Below are positions 38,708-47,558 of a stretch of DNA of 60,969 bases, in pieces. The notes under the pieces were generated by a model. The model did not search any database and was not told the origin of the DNA. It saw nothing but the letters and a program-made list of their open reading frames with translations. Location: the NCBI GenBank assembly GCA_018433975.1, contig JAHDQE010000012.1:1-60969 (forward strand). The letters are read 5' to 3'. The stretch comes from Ornatilinea sp. GTDB taxonomy: Bacteria; Chloroflexota; Anaerolineae; Anaerolineales; Anaerolineaceae. Every line of letters begins with the position of its first letter. Position 1 is the first letter of the stretch. Both the position numbers and the translations under genes were made by a program.

Positions 38708-39730
38708 TTAATAACGGATGCGAGGATCGATAAACGCATAAAAGATGTCCATCAAAAGGCTGACAAAAGCCACAAACATCGCAAAAACGCCAATCGTCGC
38801 CTGGACTGCCGTATAATCTCGGAGTTGAATGCGTTCCACCAGATACCGGCCCACTCCTGGCCAGGAGAATGTTGTTTCCGTCAGGACAGCCCCTGCCAGC
38901 AGGATTGCAAACTGCAGTCCAAGCAAGGTCAGAATTGGAATAAATGTGTTCCTCAGAGCGTGCTTGTAAACCAACCTGTTTTCCGGTATACCGCGTGCCC
39001 TTCCAGCAGTAATGAAATCCGATTGAAGCATCTCGATCATATTCACACGGGTGAGGCGGACAAACACACCGGTCAGCGCAAGCCCCAATGTCAGTGAGGG
39101 CAGCACCAGATGCAGCAAAGCAGAGCCAAGCGCCGGCCAGTTTTGAGACAAGATCGCATCCAGAACATAAAAATTGGTTCGGGAATCAAAAGTGGTCAAC
39201 AAAAGCGTATCCATCCGTCCGGCAAGTGGAAAAATCGGTATCCGTACCGAGAAAAGAATTTGAAATAATAGCCCCATGAAAAAGACCGGAATGGAATAAA
39301 CAGCAATACTCAACAATCGAATAATGTAATCGACAGGCTTCTTACGGTTCTTAGCAGCGTAAGCGCCAGAAAATATACCGATCAAGGCTGTCAAAGCAAT
39401 CGCGGGAATAGTCAGTTCAATCGTTGCCGGAAGGCGTTCGCCCAGTTCGTCCCGAATTGGGCGTTCGCCCTGAGTAAGAGCGTTTCCGAAGTTGAATGTC
39501 ACCATATCCCAAAGGAAATCGAAATACTGCACATGCAGCGGACGGTTTAAACCCAGCCGCTCACGGAGTGCATCTGCCTGTTCCGCACTCACCCTTGGCC
39601 CCAACTGGGAACGAATAGGATCCCCCGGGAGAATTCTCATGATAAAGAAAATCATCGTCACAAGGATCAGCACCATCGGAATCGTTAATAACAAGCGGGT
39701 GATAATAAATCTTCGTAAAGAAGCCGACAT
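38708..39730 (-). CDS. Oligopeptide-type ABC importer permease (OppB class)
   Basis: 340 residues, six membrane helices. The start RRFIITRLLLTIPMVLILVTMIFFIMRILPGDPI is typical of OppB, with NRPLHVQYFDFLWDMV after helix 1, the EAA loop TAGRARGIPENRLVYKHALRN and the end MDIFYAFIDPRIRY. Pairs with the OppC-class gene 31 bp downstream. It is separated from the binding-protein gene by 158 bp that contain a strong hairpin, a common way to keep permease levels below those of the binding protein. Confidence 0.94.
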   Translation of the reverse strand: MSASLRRFIITRLLLTIPMVLILVTMIFFIMRILPGDPIRSQLGPRVSAEQADALRERLGLNRPLHVQYFDFLWDMVTFNFGNALTQGERPIRDELGERLPATIELTIPAIALTALIGIFSGAYAAKNRKKPVDYIIRLLSIAVYSIPVFFMGLLFQILFSVRIPIFPLAGRMDTLLLTTFDSRTNFYVLDAILSQNWPALGSALLHLVLPSLTLGLALTGVFVRLTRVNMIEMLQSDFITAGRARGIPENRLVYKHALRNTFIPILTLLGLQFAILLAGAVLTETTFSWPGVGRYLVERIQLRDYTAVQATIGVFAMFVAFVSLLMDIFYAFIDPRIRY

Positions 39731-39765
39731 GTATAAAACTCCAATTACTGAAATAAAACTAAAAT

Positions 39766-39789
39766 GGGGGCAAGGTTTCCCTCGCCCCC
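39766..39789 (-). terminator. Hairpin between the binding protein and permease genes
   Basis: On the minus strand GGGGGCGAGG and CCTTGCCCCC form a 10-bp stem (one G-T pair) around a four-base loop, then ATTTTAGTTTTATTT. It probably terminates part of the transcripts or protects the upstream mRNA. Confidence 0.75.
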
Positions 39790-39888
39790 AATCCCAAATA
39801 CTTCTTTGGATTAACCAGGTTCCATTTGACTTTCATTTATAAACAAATTCAGGCCAACTGAAACCATCAAGCGAGATCTGTTGAAGAC

Positions 39889-41595
39889 TTACTCACCATA
39901 AGGGAACTGGTGGTTGAAGACCATGTAACGTAAAGCAGGAGCATCCACTTTATCAACAGTCACGCCATCCACACTCTGCAGACGAATCGCTTCCACAGGT
40001 CCTAAGGTCCGCCAGGCTACGTCAATCTCGCCCTTTTCAATCGCGTTGGACATAGTTGTCGGGTCCGCGAAGTAGCGGATAATCACGGTCTTGATAGCAG
40101 GAGCTTCACCCAGATATTCGGGGTTGGCTTCGAGAACCATCTGTTGTCCAGGATCATGCGAGACCATGCGGTATGCGCCGATTCCATCCAGTTTCTCGGG
40201 GAATTGGTTGATCGCATCTGCTGCGAATTCGGCAGGATTAGAAACAACAAACGGAGCGGTTGCTGCCAATGCGGGGAAGAACCCGAAGGTTGACTTCAAA
40301 TGATAGGCAACGGTCAGGTCATCTACTGCTTCCACACTATCCACATACAATTGGATCAAACCAGAAACCTGGCCTTCCAGTGTGTTCAGGCGGTTCCAGG
40401 AATCGACATAAGTCTGAGCGGTTACAGGAGTGCCATCAGCAAATTTCAGACCTTCTTTGAGTGTGAAGGTGTAGGTCAAACCATCATCACTGACTTCCGG
40501 CATCGCGGCCGCAGCACCGGGAACGAGTTCCGAGGTACCGGGGGTGTAGGACAGGAGTGCCATACCGGTGTTCTTGAGAATTTCCCAGTCATGGGTAGCG
40601 TAGGCATCCTGGGCATCCAGGCTGTTAACTTCGTCGGTCGTACCGATGATAATGGTATCGGTGCTGCCCGAAGCAGGCTGAGCATCCGGACCAAAGGAAA
40701 GAACGTTGTAATTGAATTCAAATGGCGGGCCAACAACGACACCTTCCACACCATTGCGATAGGTTACAAATTCCGGCTCCCAGAACAACGGGAGAGTTGG
40801 AACATCTTCGGCGTAAAGCTCACCAATCTGCTTGTAGAGATCTGCACGTTCTGCAGGATCAGAGGAAGAAGCCGCAGCAAGTAACAGCGAGTCCATTTCT
40901 TCGTTGCAGTAGAATACGCCATTGTCGGGGGATTGCAGACAAGACGCAAACGGGGAAAGCCAGTTTTCGGGGTCAGCAAAATCCGGGAACCAACCCAAAA
41001 TGAAGAAAGGCAGCTCGCCGGCAACAAAACCGTCCACATACTCTGCCCAGTTCATGCTCTTGAGTTCGACCTTCATTACGCCGGTCTCTTCAAGCTGTTC
41101 TTTGATAACCTGCATTACATCAGCGGTAGTGGTACCGTAGTGTTCGGGGGGATACCACAGGACAAATGAAAATGGATTTTCTTCGGAGTAGCCTTCGCCT
41201 TTAACAAGATCAATGGCCAGTTGCAGATCACGTGTTCCATATTTGTCCAGGAAAGGTTCTGTGGCATAAGGATAACCAGATGGAACCATGTGGTAAGCAG
41301 GAATGTTGCGGCCTTCGAAGACACGGTCAACAATCACTTCACGGTCAATGGCCGCGGCAACTGCCTGGCGCAGCGGCTGGGTCCAGAGGAATTCTCGATC
41401 CGGAACACCAGCAGCTTCTTCGGCCATTGGCTCTTCGGCTGCAGGCTCTTCGGCCACGGTTTCTTCAGCCATTGGTTCTTCGGCTGCCGGTTCTTCAGCT
41501 GCAGGAGCTGGTGTGGCGGCAGGCGCACATGCTGCCAACGCCATGCTGGCCAGAACCAAAACTGCGATCAGTGCATATAAAGTTTTAGATTTCAT
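39889..41595 (-). CDS. Solute-binding lipoprotein (family 5), apparently circularly permuted
   Basis: 568-residue binding protein of the importer operon. A lipoprotein signal (lipobox LAAC, Cys23) and an Ala/Glu/Pro repeat linker (24-64) lead into residues 72-300, which match the carboxy-terminal half of SBP_bac_5 proteins (PLRQAVAAAIDREVIVDRVF ... DVPTLPLFWEPEFV). After a linker (302-312), residues 313-568 match the amino-terminal half (DTIIIGTTDEVNSLD, YTFTLKEGLKFADGTPVTA, IGAYRMVSH) and stop at RYMVFNHQFPYGE. That is where normal proteins continue into PLRQA. The order of halves is therefore swapped. Start chosen by AAGGAG. No internal stop or frameshift. Confidence 0.9.
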   Translation of the reverse strand: MKSKTLYALIAVLVLASMALAACAPAATPAPAAEEPAAEEPMAEETVAEEPAAEEPMAEEAAGVPDREFLWTQPLRQAVAAAIDREVIVDRVFEGRNIPAYHMVPSGYPYATEPFLDKYGTRDLQLAIDLVKGEGYSEENPFSFVLWYPPEHYGTTTADVMQVIKEQLEETGVMKVELKSMNWAEYVDGFVAGELPFFILGWFPDFADPENWLSPFASCLQSPDNGVFYCNEEMDSLLLAAASSSDPAERADLYKQIGELYAEDVPTLPLFWEPEFVTYRNGVEGVVVGPPFEFNYNVLSFGPDAQPASGSTDTIIIGTTDEVNSLDAQDAYATHDWEILKNTGMALLSYTPGTSELVPGAAAAMPEVSDDGLTYTFTLKEGLKFADGTPVTAQTYVDSWNRLNTLEGQVSGLIQLYVDSVEAVDDLTVAYHLKSTFGFFPALAATAPFVVSNPAEFAADAINQFPEKLDGIGAYRMVSHDPGQQMVLEANPEYLGEAPAIKTVIIRYFADPTTMSNAIEKGEIDVAWRTLGPVEAIRLQSVDGVTVDKVDAPALRYMVFNHQFPYGE

Positions 41596-41615
41596 TCTTC
41601 TGTTCTCCTTAAATA

Positions 41616-41657
41616 TCAAATAGCTGCTAAAGCATAACGTCTAATTAAACTCATCAT
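41616..41657 (-). CDS. Possible 13-codon leader peptide before the binding protein
   Basis: ATG (41657-41655) opens MMSLIRRYALAAI and stops at TGA (41618-41616), ending just before the binding-protein Shine-Dalgarno sequence. A perfect AAGGAGGTGAT lies 13 bases upstream of it, an otherwise orphan ribosome binding site. A second very short frame, MRTSNDEFN, also begins inside this site. It may couple translation to the binding protein. Speculative. Confidence 0.3.
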   Translation of the reverse strand: MMSLIRRYALAAI

Positions 41658-42077
41658 TTGAAGTACGCATCACCTCCTTAAATAAAAAGTTTCTTCTTAA
41701 TTTAATTTTTTTGCATAATTAAAAAAACAATAAAATTTTCCCCATCGTGTTTCAAAAAAAATAAACAGTTAATTGAACCTTGAATTTATATAAAAAAAGA
41801 GCAAGGCCTCGATACTTATCTTGACCCTTGATAAAAAGCTATTCGAAAGATAACGGGGTTATTCAGGATACCATTTTAATATATTAAGGTTACTTATTAT
41901 ATCCCCATCCTCAAGAGGTTTGCAAGTCAATTTGGAAAGATTTATCCTAAAATATACCCCATTTTATTTCTGATCCATGGGAAAAACCAAAATAATCGAA
42001 CAAATTCTCGTTTTTTTAAACAAGAAGCCAGGGCTTTCAACGGCCCTGGCCAGTCTACGCAACGCTTTTACTCAACG
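41658..42077. other. AT-rich region upstream of the importer operon
   Basis: About 420 bases. It holds the orphan AAGGAGGTGAT near 41670-41680 and the lpdA terminator at 42028-42049. The A/T tracts presumably contain the importer promoter, but I could not pick one -10/-35 pair with confidence. Confidence 0.45.
42028..42049 (-). terminator. Intrinsic terminator of lpdA
   Basis: CCAGGGC (42028-42034) and GCCCTGG (42043-42049); on the minus strand the stem is followed by CTTCTTGTTT. Confidence 0.75.
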
Positions 42078-43505
42078 TTATACATAATAATCAATCGCTT
42101 TATCCAGAGCGAATTCAAGAACCGTACGCGAAATTTCAGCATAAGTTGGGTGAGCATGAATAATCTGTGCCACATCGCGAATATCCGTTTTCAACGCGAT
42201 CATATTGGCAAATTCCTGCATAACCTCTGAAACATTATGCCCAATTGCCTGAGCTGCAATAACGCAATTATCCCGGACCCATACTTTGATAAAACCGGCC
42301 TCATAGTCCTCAATACTCGCCCGCAAATTGGCCGAGAAGGGGACCTTGTAAACTTTTACATCACTTAAATCCTCAGGAACTGTTCCCACACCTACCACTT
42401 CGGGGAGCGTATAAATCACTGCGGGGATCACATCATAATTCATCTCACGCAAAGGGCCACTCTCACCTTTTTGGAGCTTCATCAGGTTCTCCGCACACAC
42501 AATGCCTTGCTGAATGCCCACATGTGCCAGAATAGATTTCCCCGTGGCATCGCCGACCGCCCAAATTCCCGATATATTGGTTTGCATATGATCGTCAACG
42601 TCCACCCCCCGACGGGTGAACTCAAGGCCCAACCGGGTGTAATCTGCTTCGTGTACTACCGCTAACCGACCGATCGCGACAAGGGTCAAATCACAATTTA
42701 CCTCTACAACTTCCTTATTTTTCTGATTTTCAGCACGCAGCACACCGTCTTTAACAGAAACTACTTTATGTGATGTCAATACCTGGACGCCATTTGCTTC
42801 CATCTGCCGGGTAATTTCTTCCGAAATTTCCGGGTCCATTTGAGCCAATACCCGATCCAGGAATTCAACAATGGTCACCTTACTCCCCAGGTTGGAGAAA
42901 ATTGTTGCGAACTCAAGGCCTATCACACCGCCCCCAACAATTGTCAGCTTTTCTGGCAGCTTTTCAATGGTGATCAGTCGATTTGAACTGACGATAGAAG
43001 GATCTGTTTCATCAATAAAGCCGGGAATCAACGGCTTCGAACCTGTAGCAATCACAATATTATCGGTTTCAAGGGCGATTTCTTCCTCACTGGCATAATG
43101 CATGGTTTTCCCATCCATATCCAGCTTCCCCTTTTTCACGCGGACTTTACCCGGTGCATCAATTACAGCTTCACCATAGTAAATATCCACGCCGTAATGC
43201 TTTAAAAGCTCCGTGATTTCTTCACGGGTACGGTAGATCACATCATTGCGCCGGTTCGCGACGCGTTTAAAATCGATCGAGAAATTGGAAACCTGAACAC
43301 CATACTTCCCACTTTCTTTAACATTACGAGCGATCTTAGCAGATTCAATCATCGACTTGCTAGGAGTGCATCCCCAATTCGTACAAATCCCACCAATATA
43401 ATCCCGCTCCACAACTGCAACCTTTCCTCCCAGTTGCGAGATTCGAACCGCCGTGGTGTGGCCTGCCGGGCCAGCGCCGATGATAACCGCTGTATATTTG
43501 CTCAT
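42078..43505 (-). CDS. lpdA: Dihydrolipoamide dehydrogenase (E3)
   Basis: 475-residue FAD disulfide oxidoreductase that reoxidises dihydrolipoamide with NAD. FAD motif GAGPAGHTTAV, redox-active Cys41/Cys46 in GGICTNWGCTPSK, NAD motif IVGGGVIGLEFATIFSNLG, FAD-closing GIWAVGDATG, and the C-terminal catalytic His in IIHAHPTYAEI. GCTPSK replaces the usual GCIPSK. SD AAGGAGG. There are no E1, E2 or glycine-cleavage genes nearby, so its complex is encoded elsewhere. An inverted repeat, GAGGT-GACT-ACCTC (43567-43580), lies about 65 bp upstream. Confidence 0.95.
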   Translation of the reverse strand: MSKYTAVIIGAGPAGHTTAVRISQLGGKVAVVERDYIGGICTNWGCTPSKSMIESAKIARNVKESGKYGVQVSNFSIDFKRVANRRNDVIYRTREEITELLKHYGVDIYYGEAVIDAPGKVRVKKGKLDMDGKTMHYASEEEIALETDNIVIATGSKPLIPGFIDETDPSIVSSNRLITIEKLPEKLTIVGGGVIGLEFATIFSNLGSKVTIVEFLDRVLAQMDPEISEEITRQMEANGVQVLTSHKVVSVKDGVLRAENQKNKEVVEVNCDLTLVAIGRLAVVHEADYTRLGLEFTRRGVDVDDHMQTNISGIWAVGDATGKSILAHVGIQQGIVCAENLMKLQKGESGPLREMNYDVIPAVIYTLPEVVGVGTVPEDLSDVKVYKVPFSANLRASIEDYEAGFIKVWVRDNCVIAAQAIGHNVSEVMQEFANMIALKTDIRDVAQIIHAHPTYAEISRTVLEFALDKAIDYYV

Positions 43506-43959
43506 TTACTGCCTCCTTAATTATTCCTCTTTGTTCAAAATTGCGTTTACTTTGTTCTATTTTTATGAGGTGACTACCTCGTATAGTTTGTTTCAAATTT
43601 CACTATCTAAATTCATTCTAATAGATTCCGGATAATATTTCACCTATTCAGGCCCAAAATAGCTTATACAAAACAGGAACAACCTTTTAAGGATAGAAAA
43701 TCCTTTCCGTTAAAAACGGTAAAACATTCATGAAACTTTCCAGAAAGCCGGTAACCATCCCCCTTTCCGGCGAAGATACTTGATTCATACTGAGAATAAA
43801 ATCTTAAAACATAGTACTTTTTAATTCAGCCAGCAGTAAACTTAACTAACTCTTTCAACAACCCATGCTCTCTTGATACCAGCAACACAAAAGAGTTTTT
43901 TGAGTAGTGTGTGCAAATATGACGGCAAACTGATATCCGCTCAAAATTCAGATGTACAT
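43506..43959. other. Region upstream of lpdA
   Basis: About 450 bases between the phosphatase gene and lpdA on the same strand. It has several small inverted repeats (GAGGT-GACT-ACCTC at 43567; AGGAT-AGAAA-ATCCT and CCGTT-AAA-AACGG near 43690-43720; GCCGG...CCGGC near 43750-43770). The cluster could be a structured leader or operators for lpdA. I could not match it to a known riboswitch and see no gene. Confidence 0.4.
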
Positions 43960-45120
43960 TTAAAAATACAAAATCTCAACATCTTTATTAAGTTTGCGCA
44001 AATATCCGGCAAGTCGTTCGACCAGATTCTTTCGGATGGAAACACTCATTGGAAGGATTGGATTTTGATAGAATGAATTGATCTGCTGTCCAACAAGAAA
44101 AGTAATGTCATCCGCGGCAAGCAGCTCGATTGACAGAAGAACGGCAGCGCTCCGATTCCACGGCAGGTTAGAAATTTCGCCTTCTGCCGCTTCAATCACA
44201 TCCGCCGTTTTTACCAGGGTCAGAACGCCTTCCGTCAACAGATGGACACCTTCCAAATAACCAACGGGAGGGACATCCTTGTATAAAGTGGAATTATCTG
44301 TTTCAATTTCCTGGTTGCTGAAACGGGCAACAATTTCACCCGTTGTTCCACCACAAACAATCCTACGACCGTCAAATTCAAGGAGCATTCTCGCACATTT
44401 TTCGTCATCCTCCTTCTTAAGAGGCGGGCCTGTAAATACCATCGCAGACCGGCGAGGACGGAAATAGACTCCAACCATGGTAGCGTCGTCTCCGGGATAT
44501 CCCTCGTAAAGCTCATCAGTATGAGTCATTACCTTACTAACAACGTTCCTTGCAATACTGACTCTCTTTTGAAGGATTTCGCTCAGAAATCCTTCAAGGT
44601 TATCCCGGTTCCAATTAAAATTATATAGTTGTCCCGGGCCAGCGTATAAAACTCCATCGCTGACCATTGCCAGGAAATCCCCCTCTTCCAATGGCCCCTC
44701 CGAAATCTGAATTTTTTTATTTAAAACCAAAGTGTTTTTCTCAGGAAGCTTCGTGATTTTCCCTTTTTTAAAATAAAGCGGAAATGGATTGTCGAAATTA
44801 ATGACCTGGAATCTGGAAGCGACATGATCTATTTCAAGTATTGAAAAAGTGGAATAAGCAATTTGACGAATTTTGCAAATCGGTAAAGTTCCAATGACTG
44901 TTTCAAGGACATCCTCAAATGGAATTTCTTCACGGAGCATCGTAATGATAATCTCTGATGTAAGCGTTGCAAGGATGTTAGCTTTGACACCGCTCCCTAA
45001 CCCATCGGAGAGGACAACACGCGTTTTATCATCCATTTTCAGGATGCGAACCTGATCCCCACACAATTCCTCCCCGGCTTTATTCAAACTGATATGACTA
45101 ATATCCGCAAAGCTCTTCAA
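43960..45120 (-). CDS. SpoIIE-type PP2C serine phosphatase
   Basis: 386 residues. The N-terminal PP2C/SpoIIE domain keeps the metal-binding acidic residues: GEELCGDQVRI, VLSDGLGSGVKAN, LAMVSDGVLYAGPG and YPGDDATMVGVYF. A C-terminal segment of about 160 residues (from RRSAMVFTGPP) has FDGRRIVCGGTTGEIVARF and is not part of the phosphatase fold. SpoIIE phosphatases of this size with a PAS partner are known next to some clostridial [FeFe] hydrogenases; no hydrogenase is in this window. It follows the PAS gene by 13 bp, so they form one operon. Confidence 0.88.
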   Translation of the reverse strand: MKSFADISHISLNKAGEELCGDQVRILKMDDKTRVVLSDGLGSGVKANILATLTSEIIITMLREEIPFEDVLETVIGTLPICKIRQIAYSTFSILEIDHVASRFQVINFDNPFPLYFKKGKITKLPEKNTLVLNKKIQISEGPLEEGDFLAMVSDGVLYAGPGQLYNFNWNRDNLEGFLSEILQKRVSIARNVVSKVMTHTDELYEGYPGDDATMVGVYFRPRRSAMVFTGPPLKKEDDEKCARMLLEFDGRRIVCGGTTGEIVARFSNQEIETDNSTLYKDVPPVGYLEGVHLLTEGVLTLVKTADVIEAAEGEISNLPWNRSAAVLLSIELLAADDITFLVGQQINSFYQNPILPMSVSIRKNLVERLAGYLRKLNKDVEILYF

Positions 45121-45133
45121 GGCAATCCATCTC

Positions 45134-45625
45134 CTATTCGTACATTTTTCGCAGCTTCAACAAACTCACTTTGGTCTCGGCTGTAGTCTCTCCTAACAGA
45201 CTGGCAATTTCCTGGGCCACCTGCATTTGTTTATCAACGACCTTGTTCACCCTTTCAAGAGTTTCTTCTTTGATCCTGCGCATTTCTTTCTGATGCTGCA
45301 ATTCAAAGGTAAGATCAACCATAATGCATGCCACAATATTCTCGTCCTGAATCGGGAAGATCACTTTCCGTACATACAGGCCATATTGTGGATATTCCTT
45401 TTCACTTCCTTTAACCACCTGGTTGTTTTGCCATGCGGACTGAAAATCCGAGACATCTCCAAGAATTTCTGCTGCGTGCATTCCGATAATTTTATTCTGG
45501 TCAACCTGGAACAAAGAGCAGAATGCCGGATTTACAATCTGGATGATCATATGCGGATCCACAGCGATAAGTCCATTTGGGTCATAATCCCAAAGTAATT
45601 TCCATAAGGTTTTTTTTGTGTCCAT
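45134..45625 (-). CDS. PAS-domain protein
   Basis: 163 residues. One PAS fold (DYDPNGLIAVDPHMIIQIVNPAFCSLFQVDQNKIIGMHAAEIL ... YVRKVIFPIQDENIVACIMVDLT) is followed by a coiled-coil helix (QHQKEMRRIKEETLERVNKVVDKQMQVAQEIASLLGETTAE). The conserved Cys in NPAFCSLF may bind a cofactor or sense redox. There is no output domain, so it likely works through the adjoining phosphatase. The start MDTKKTLW was chosen for GGAAGGG; a longer frame would run through a hairpin at 45649-45680. Confidence 0.85.
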   Translation of the reverse strand: MDTKKTLWKLLWDYDPNGLIAVDPHMIIQIVNPAFCSLFQVDQNKIIGMHAAEILGDVSDFQSAWQNNQVVKGSEKEYPQYGLYVRKVIFPIQDENIVACIMVDLTFELQHQKEMRRIKEETLERVNKVVDKQMQVAQEIASLLGETTAETKVSLLKLRKMYE

Positions 45626-45648
45626 GTGTTTCCCTTCCATTTTAGTGA

Positions 45649-45680
45649 GAGGCTGTCCCAATAGCAGCCACAACAGCCTC
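45649..45680 (-). promoter_or_regulatory. Leader hairpin before the PAS gene
   Basis: GAGGCTGT (45649-45656) and ACAGCCTC (45673-45680) form an 8-bp stem with a 16-nt loop, about 25 bases before the PAS start. On the minus strand it covers AAGGAGG, so that upstream ribosome binding site is hidden in the folded form. Confidence 0.4.
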
Positions 45681-45956
45681 CTTTCCAAGCAAATTAATTA
45701 TCAACTCAATTCTCTTGTATTTTAACAAAGGCCATGAAGGTTTCCCGGCATGAATGATTCTTCAACGCATCTTGAGCTATTATAAATCTTCTGCAATATA
45801 ACCCCCATCCGCTACAACTTTTCTCCAAGCAGATCCAGGCAGAGCACTTTTTCCTGTTCGATTTTTCAGGGTTGCTAACCCAACCACACATAAAGAGTAT
45901 AAAAGTCTAACGGAGCAAGGGGATGCTTTATAAAAAAGAATCTGTCACCACTTGTG
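45681..45956. other. Non-coding stretch between the PAS and GGDEF genes
   Basis: About 275 bases. On the minus strand a GGGTT-AGC-AACCC hairpin lies near 45868-45880, and AT-rich segments are possible promoters for the PAS-phosphatase operon. No credible gene. Confidence 0.35.
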
Positions 45957-47558
45957 TCACGAATAGGACCTGAACATTTCTACACAATTTCGCCCATTAA
46001 CTTTGGCACGATACATGGCGTTATCCGCAGCAGATAATACATCTTCGGGAGTTTCACCACCCGGTAAAACTCCGGCAACCCCAACCGACATGGTTACCGA
46101 AATTTTTTGACCGGCATAAGACATGCTGTTTTTTTGTAACGTCAAGCGCCAGCGTTCGGCACACCGGTATGCGTCCTGGGGATGCGTAGCAGGTAAAAGG
46201 ACCAGAAATTCTTCACCTCCATAGCGAAATACATAATCACTGGTGCGGGTGCATTCCGTCAGAATAGCTGCCAGCCGGGTAAGCACCAAGTCGCCTGCCT
46301 CATGTCCAAAAGTGTCGTTAACAACTTTAAAAGAATCAACATCCATCATCACAATACTGACCGGATGCCCTAAACGAGAGGCACGCTCCATTTCACGGCC
46401 AATGATCTCGTCCAAAAAGCGCCGGTTGTATAAGTTGGTTAGCGGGTCACGGATGGCCTGCTCATAAAGTTGTTCCTGTAAAGTTTTAACAGTAACCAGC
46501 GTATCATGCAATTGATTTTCGGTTTGCTTACGCAAAGTAATGTCACGCAGAACGATAACACGCCCATTAGACTGTTTGCGATGGTCTCTCAGAGGAGAAA
46601 TGCGCAGGTCGAAACAGCGATCCTGTCCAGCGACATGGGCCACGATTTCAGATTGAGCAAATATCTTCCCCTGATACTGTTTTGCTAATTCATTCCAGGG
46701 AGAAAATACCTGCGTAAATGGTTTGCCAATGATCTCGGAAGAATCCAGCCTCAGAAATTGTTGTGCGGAAGGGTTAATATCTACCACGTTAGCACGCGAA
46801 TCCAATACGATCATAGCATCACTCATGCTTTCAATTACAAGGTCCCTGGCTACCGGGACAATATCCAGCATACGATGCTGGTACATCGCATAAGCCAAAG
46901 ATATTCCCATCAACGCAAAGCCCAGCGGTGCAAGGGGATGTTTTAAACCGGGAATTAATAGAAAAGCATCTATCACGCTGGTTGCCAGTGGCGGCAAAAC
47001 GCCCAACACCATAAACACAGCCTGTTCATGATAGATTGAAAATCTCCGGATGGACATTCGAACAATCAAACCAATAGCAAACAAAACCAGTAAATAACTA
47101 TAAACGGTATGAAGCCAGAATAACGGGCCATAACGAACAGCATCCAGACCCATCAGAATACCATCCTGAGAAAAATCAACCGATACCAGAAACCAATGGT
47201 GCAATGAATTGGTCTCGATGATGATCTGGGTGACAATTGGAACAGCAAAAATAATAGCAAACCGCAACCGGGTAAGCCATTTTCCATGTCCGGTATATTG
47301 AACCACAAAGGTAATAAAAAAAGCCAGCATAGCCGTCAGGCCAAAATAACGTGGGTCGACCCAAAAACGGGCCTGTTCCGGGCTCCTGCTCATGGAAACC
47401 ATACCCGAGGTAAACAACCATTCACTGACGGACAACATCATCCCCGCAAACAATAAGGAACCTGTTCTGTTGCGGTGCTGCCAGGCATAAACCGCAATCC
47501 AAAAGGTAATGATTACTGCTGCAAAGATCACAAAGAGATAGATATATTGCCAGACCAT
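45957..47558 (-). CDS. Membrane diguanylate cyclase: 7TM sensor, PAS, GGDEF
   Basis: 533 residues. Seven membrane helices (about 5-225) form the 7TM region seen at the N-terminus of some histidine kinases. A PAS domain (about 240-340, IESMSDAMIVLDSRANVVDINPSAQQFLRL), a short coiled coil and a GGDEF domain from about 368 follow. The active site is intact: GGEEF at 447-451 with upstream MDVDSFKVVND. An inhibitory site RTSD (438-441) sits five residues before it. It should make cyclic di-GMP in response to a membrane or ligand signal. Monocistronic. Confidence 0.93.
   Translation of the reverse strand: MVWQYIYLFVIFAAVIITFWIAVYAWQHRNRTGSLLFAGMMLSVSEWLFTSGMVSMSRSPEQARFWVDPRYFGLTAMLAFFITFVVQYTGHGKWLTRLRFAIIFAVPIVTQIIIETNSLHHWFLVSVDFSQDGILMGLDAVRYGPLFWLHTVYSYLLVLFAIGLIVRMSIRRFSIYHEQAVFMVLGVLPPLATSVIDAFLLIPGLKHPLAPLGFALMGISLAYAMYQHRMLDIVPVARDLVIESMSDAMIVLDSRANVVDINPSAQQFLRLDSSEIIGKPFTQVFSPWNELAKQYQGKIFAQSEIVAHVAGQDRCFDLRISPLRDHRKQSNGRVIVLRDITLRKQTENQLHDTLVTVKTLQEQLYEQAIRDPLTNLYNRRFLDEIIGREMERASRLGHPVSIVMMDVDSFKVVNDTFGHEAGDLVLTRLAAILTECTRTSDYVFRYGGEEFLVLLPATHPQDAYRCAERWRLTLQKNSMSYAGQKISVTMSVGVAGVLPGGETPEDVLSAADNAMYRAKVNGRNCVEMFRSYS

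Noticed and set aside
39889..41595. Explaining the binding protein as a fusion of two different partial genes
   Set aside because: The two parts are complementary halves of the same family with continuous logic at the normal junction and no missing or duplicated segment, which fits permutation better; a misassembly still cannot be excluded.
41221..41623. Long plus-strand frames opposite the binding protein N-terminus
   Set aside because: They are the mirror of the low-complexity Ala/Glu/Pro repeat linker.
43620..43800. Possible riboswitch upstream of lpdA, or cyclic di-GMP riboswitch near the GGDEF gene
   Set aside because: The conserved core sequences of riboswitches I know could not be found; kept only as a generic repeat cluster.
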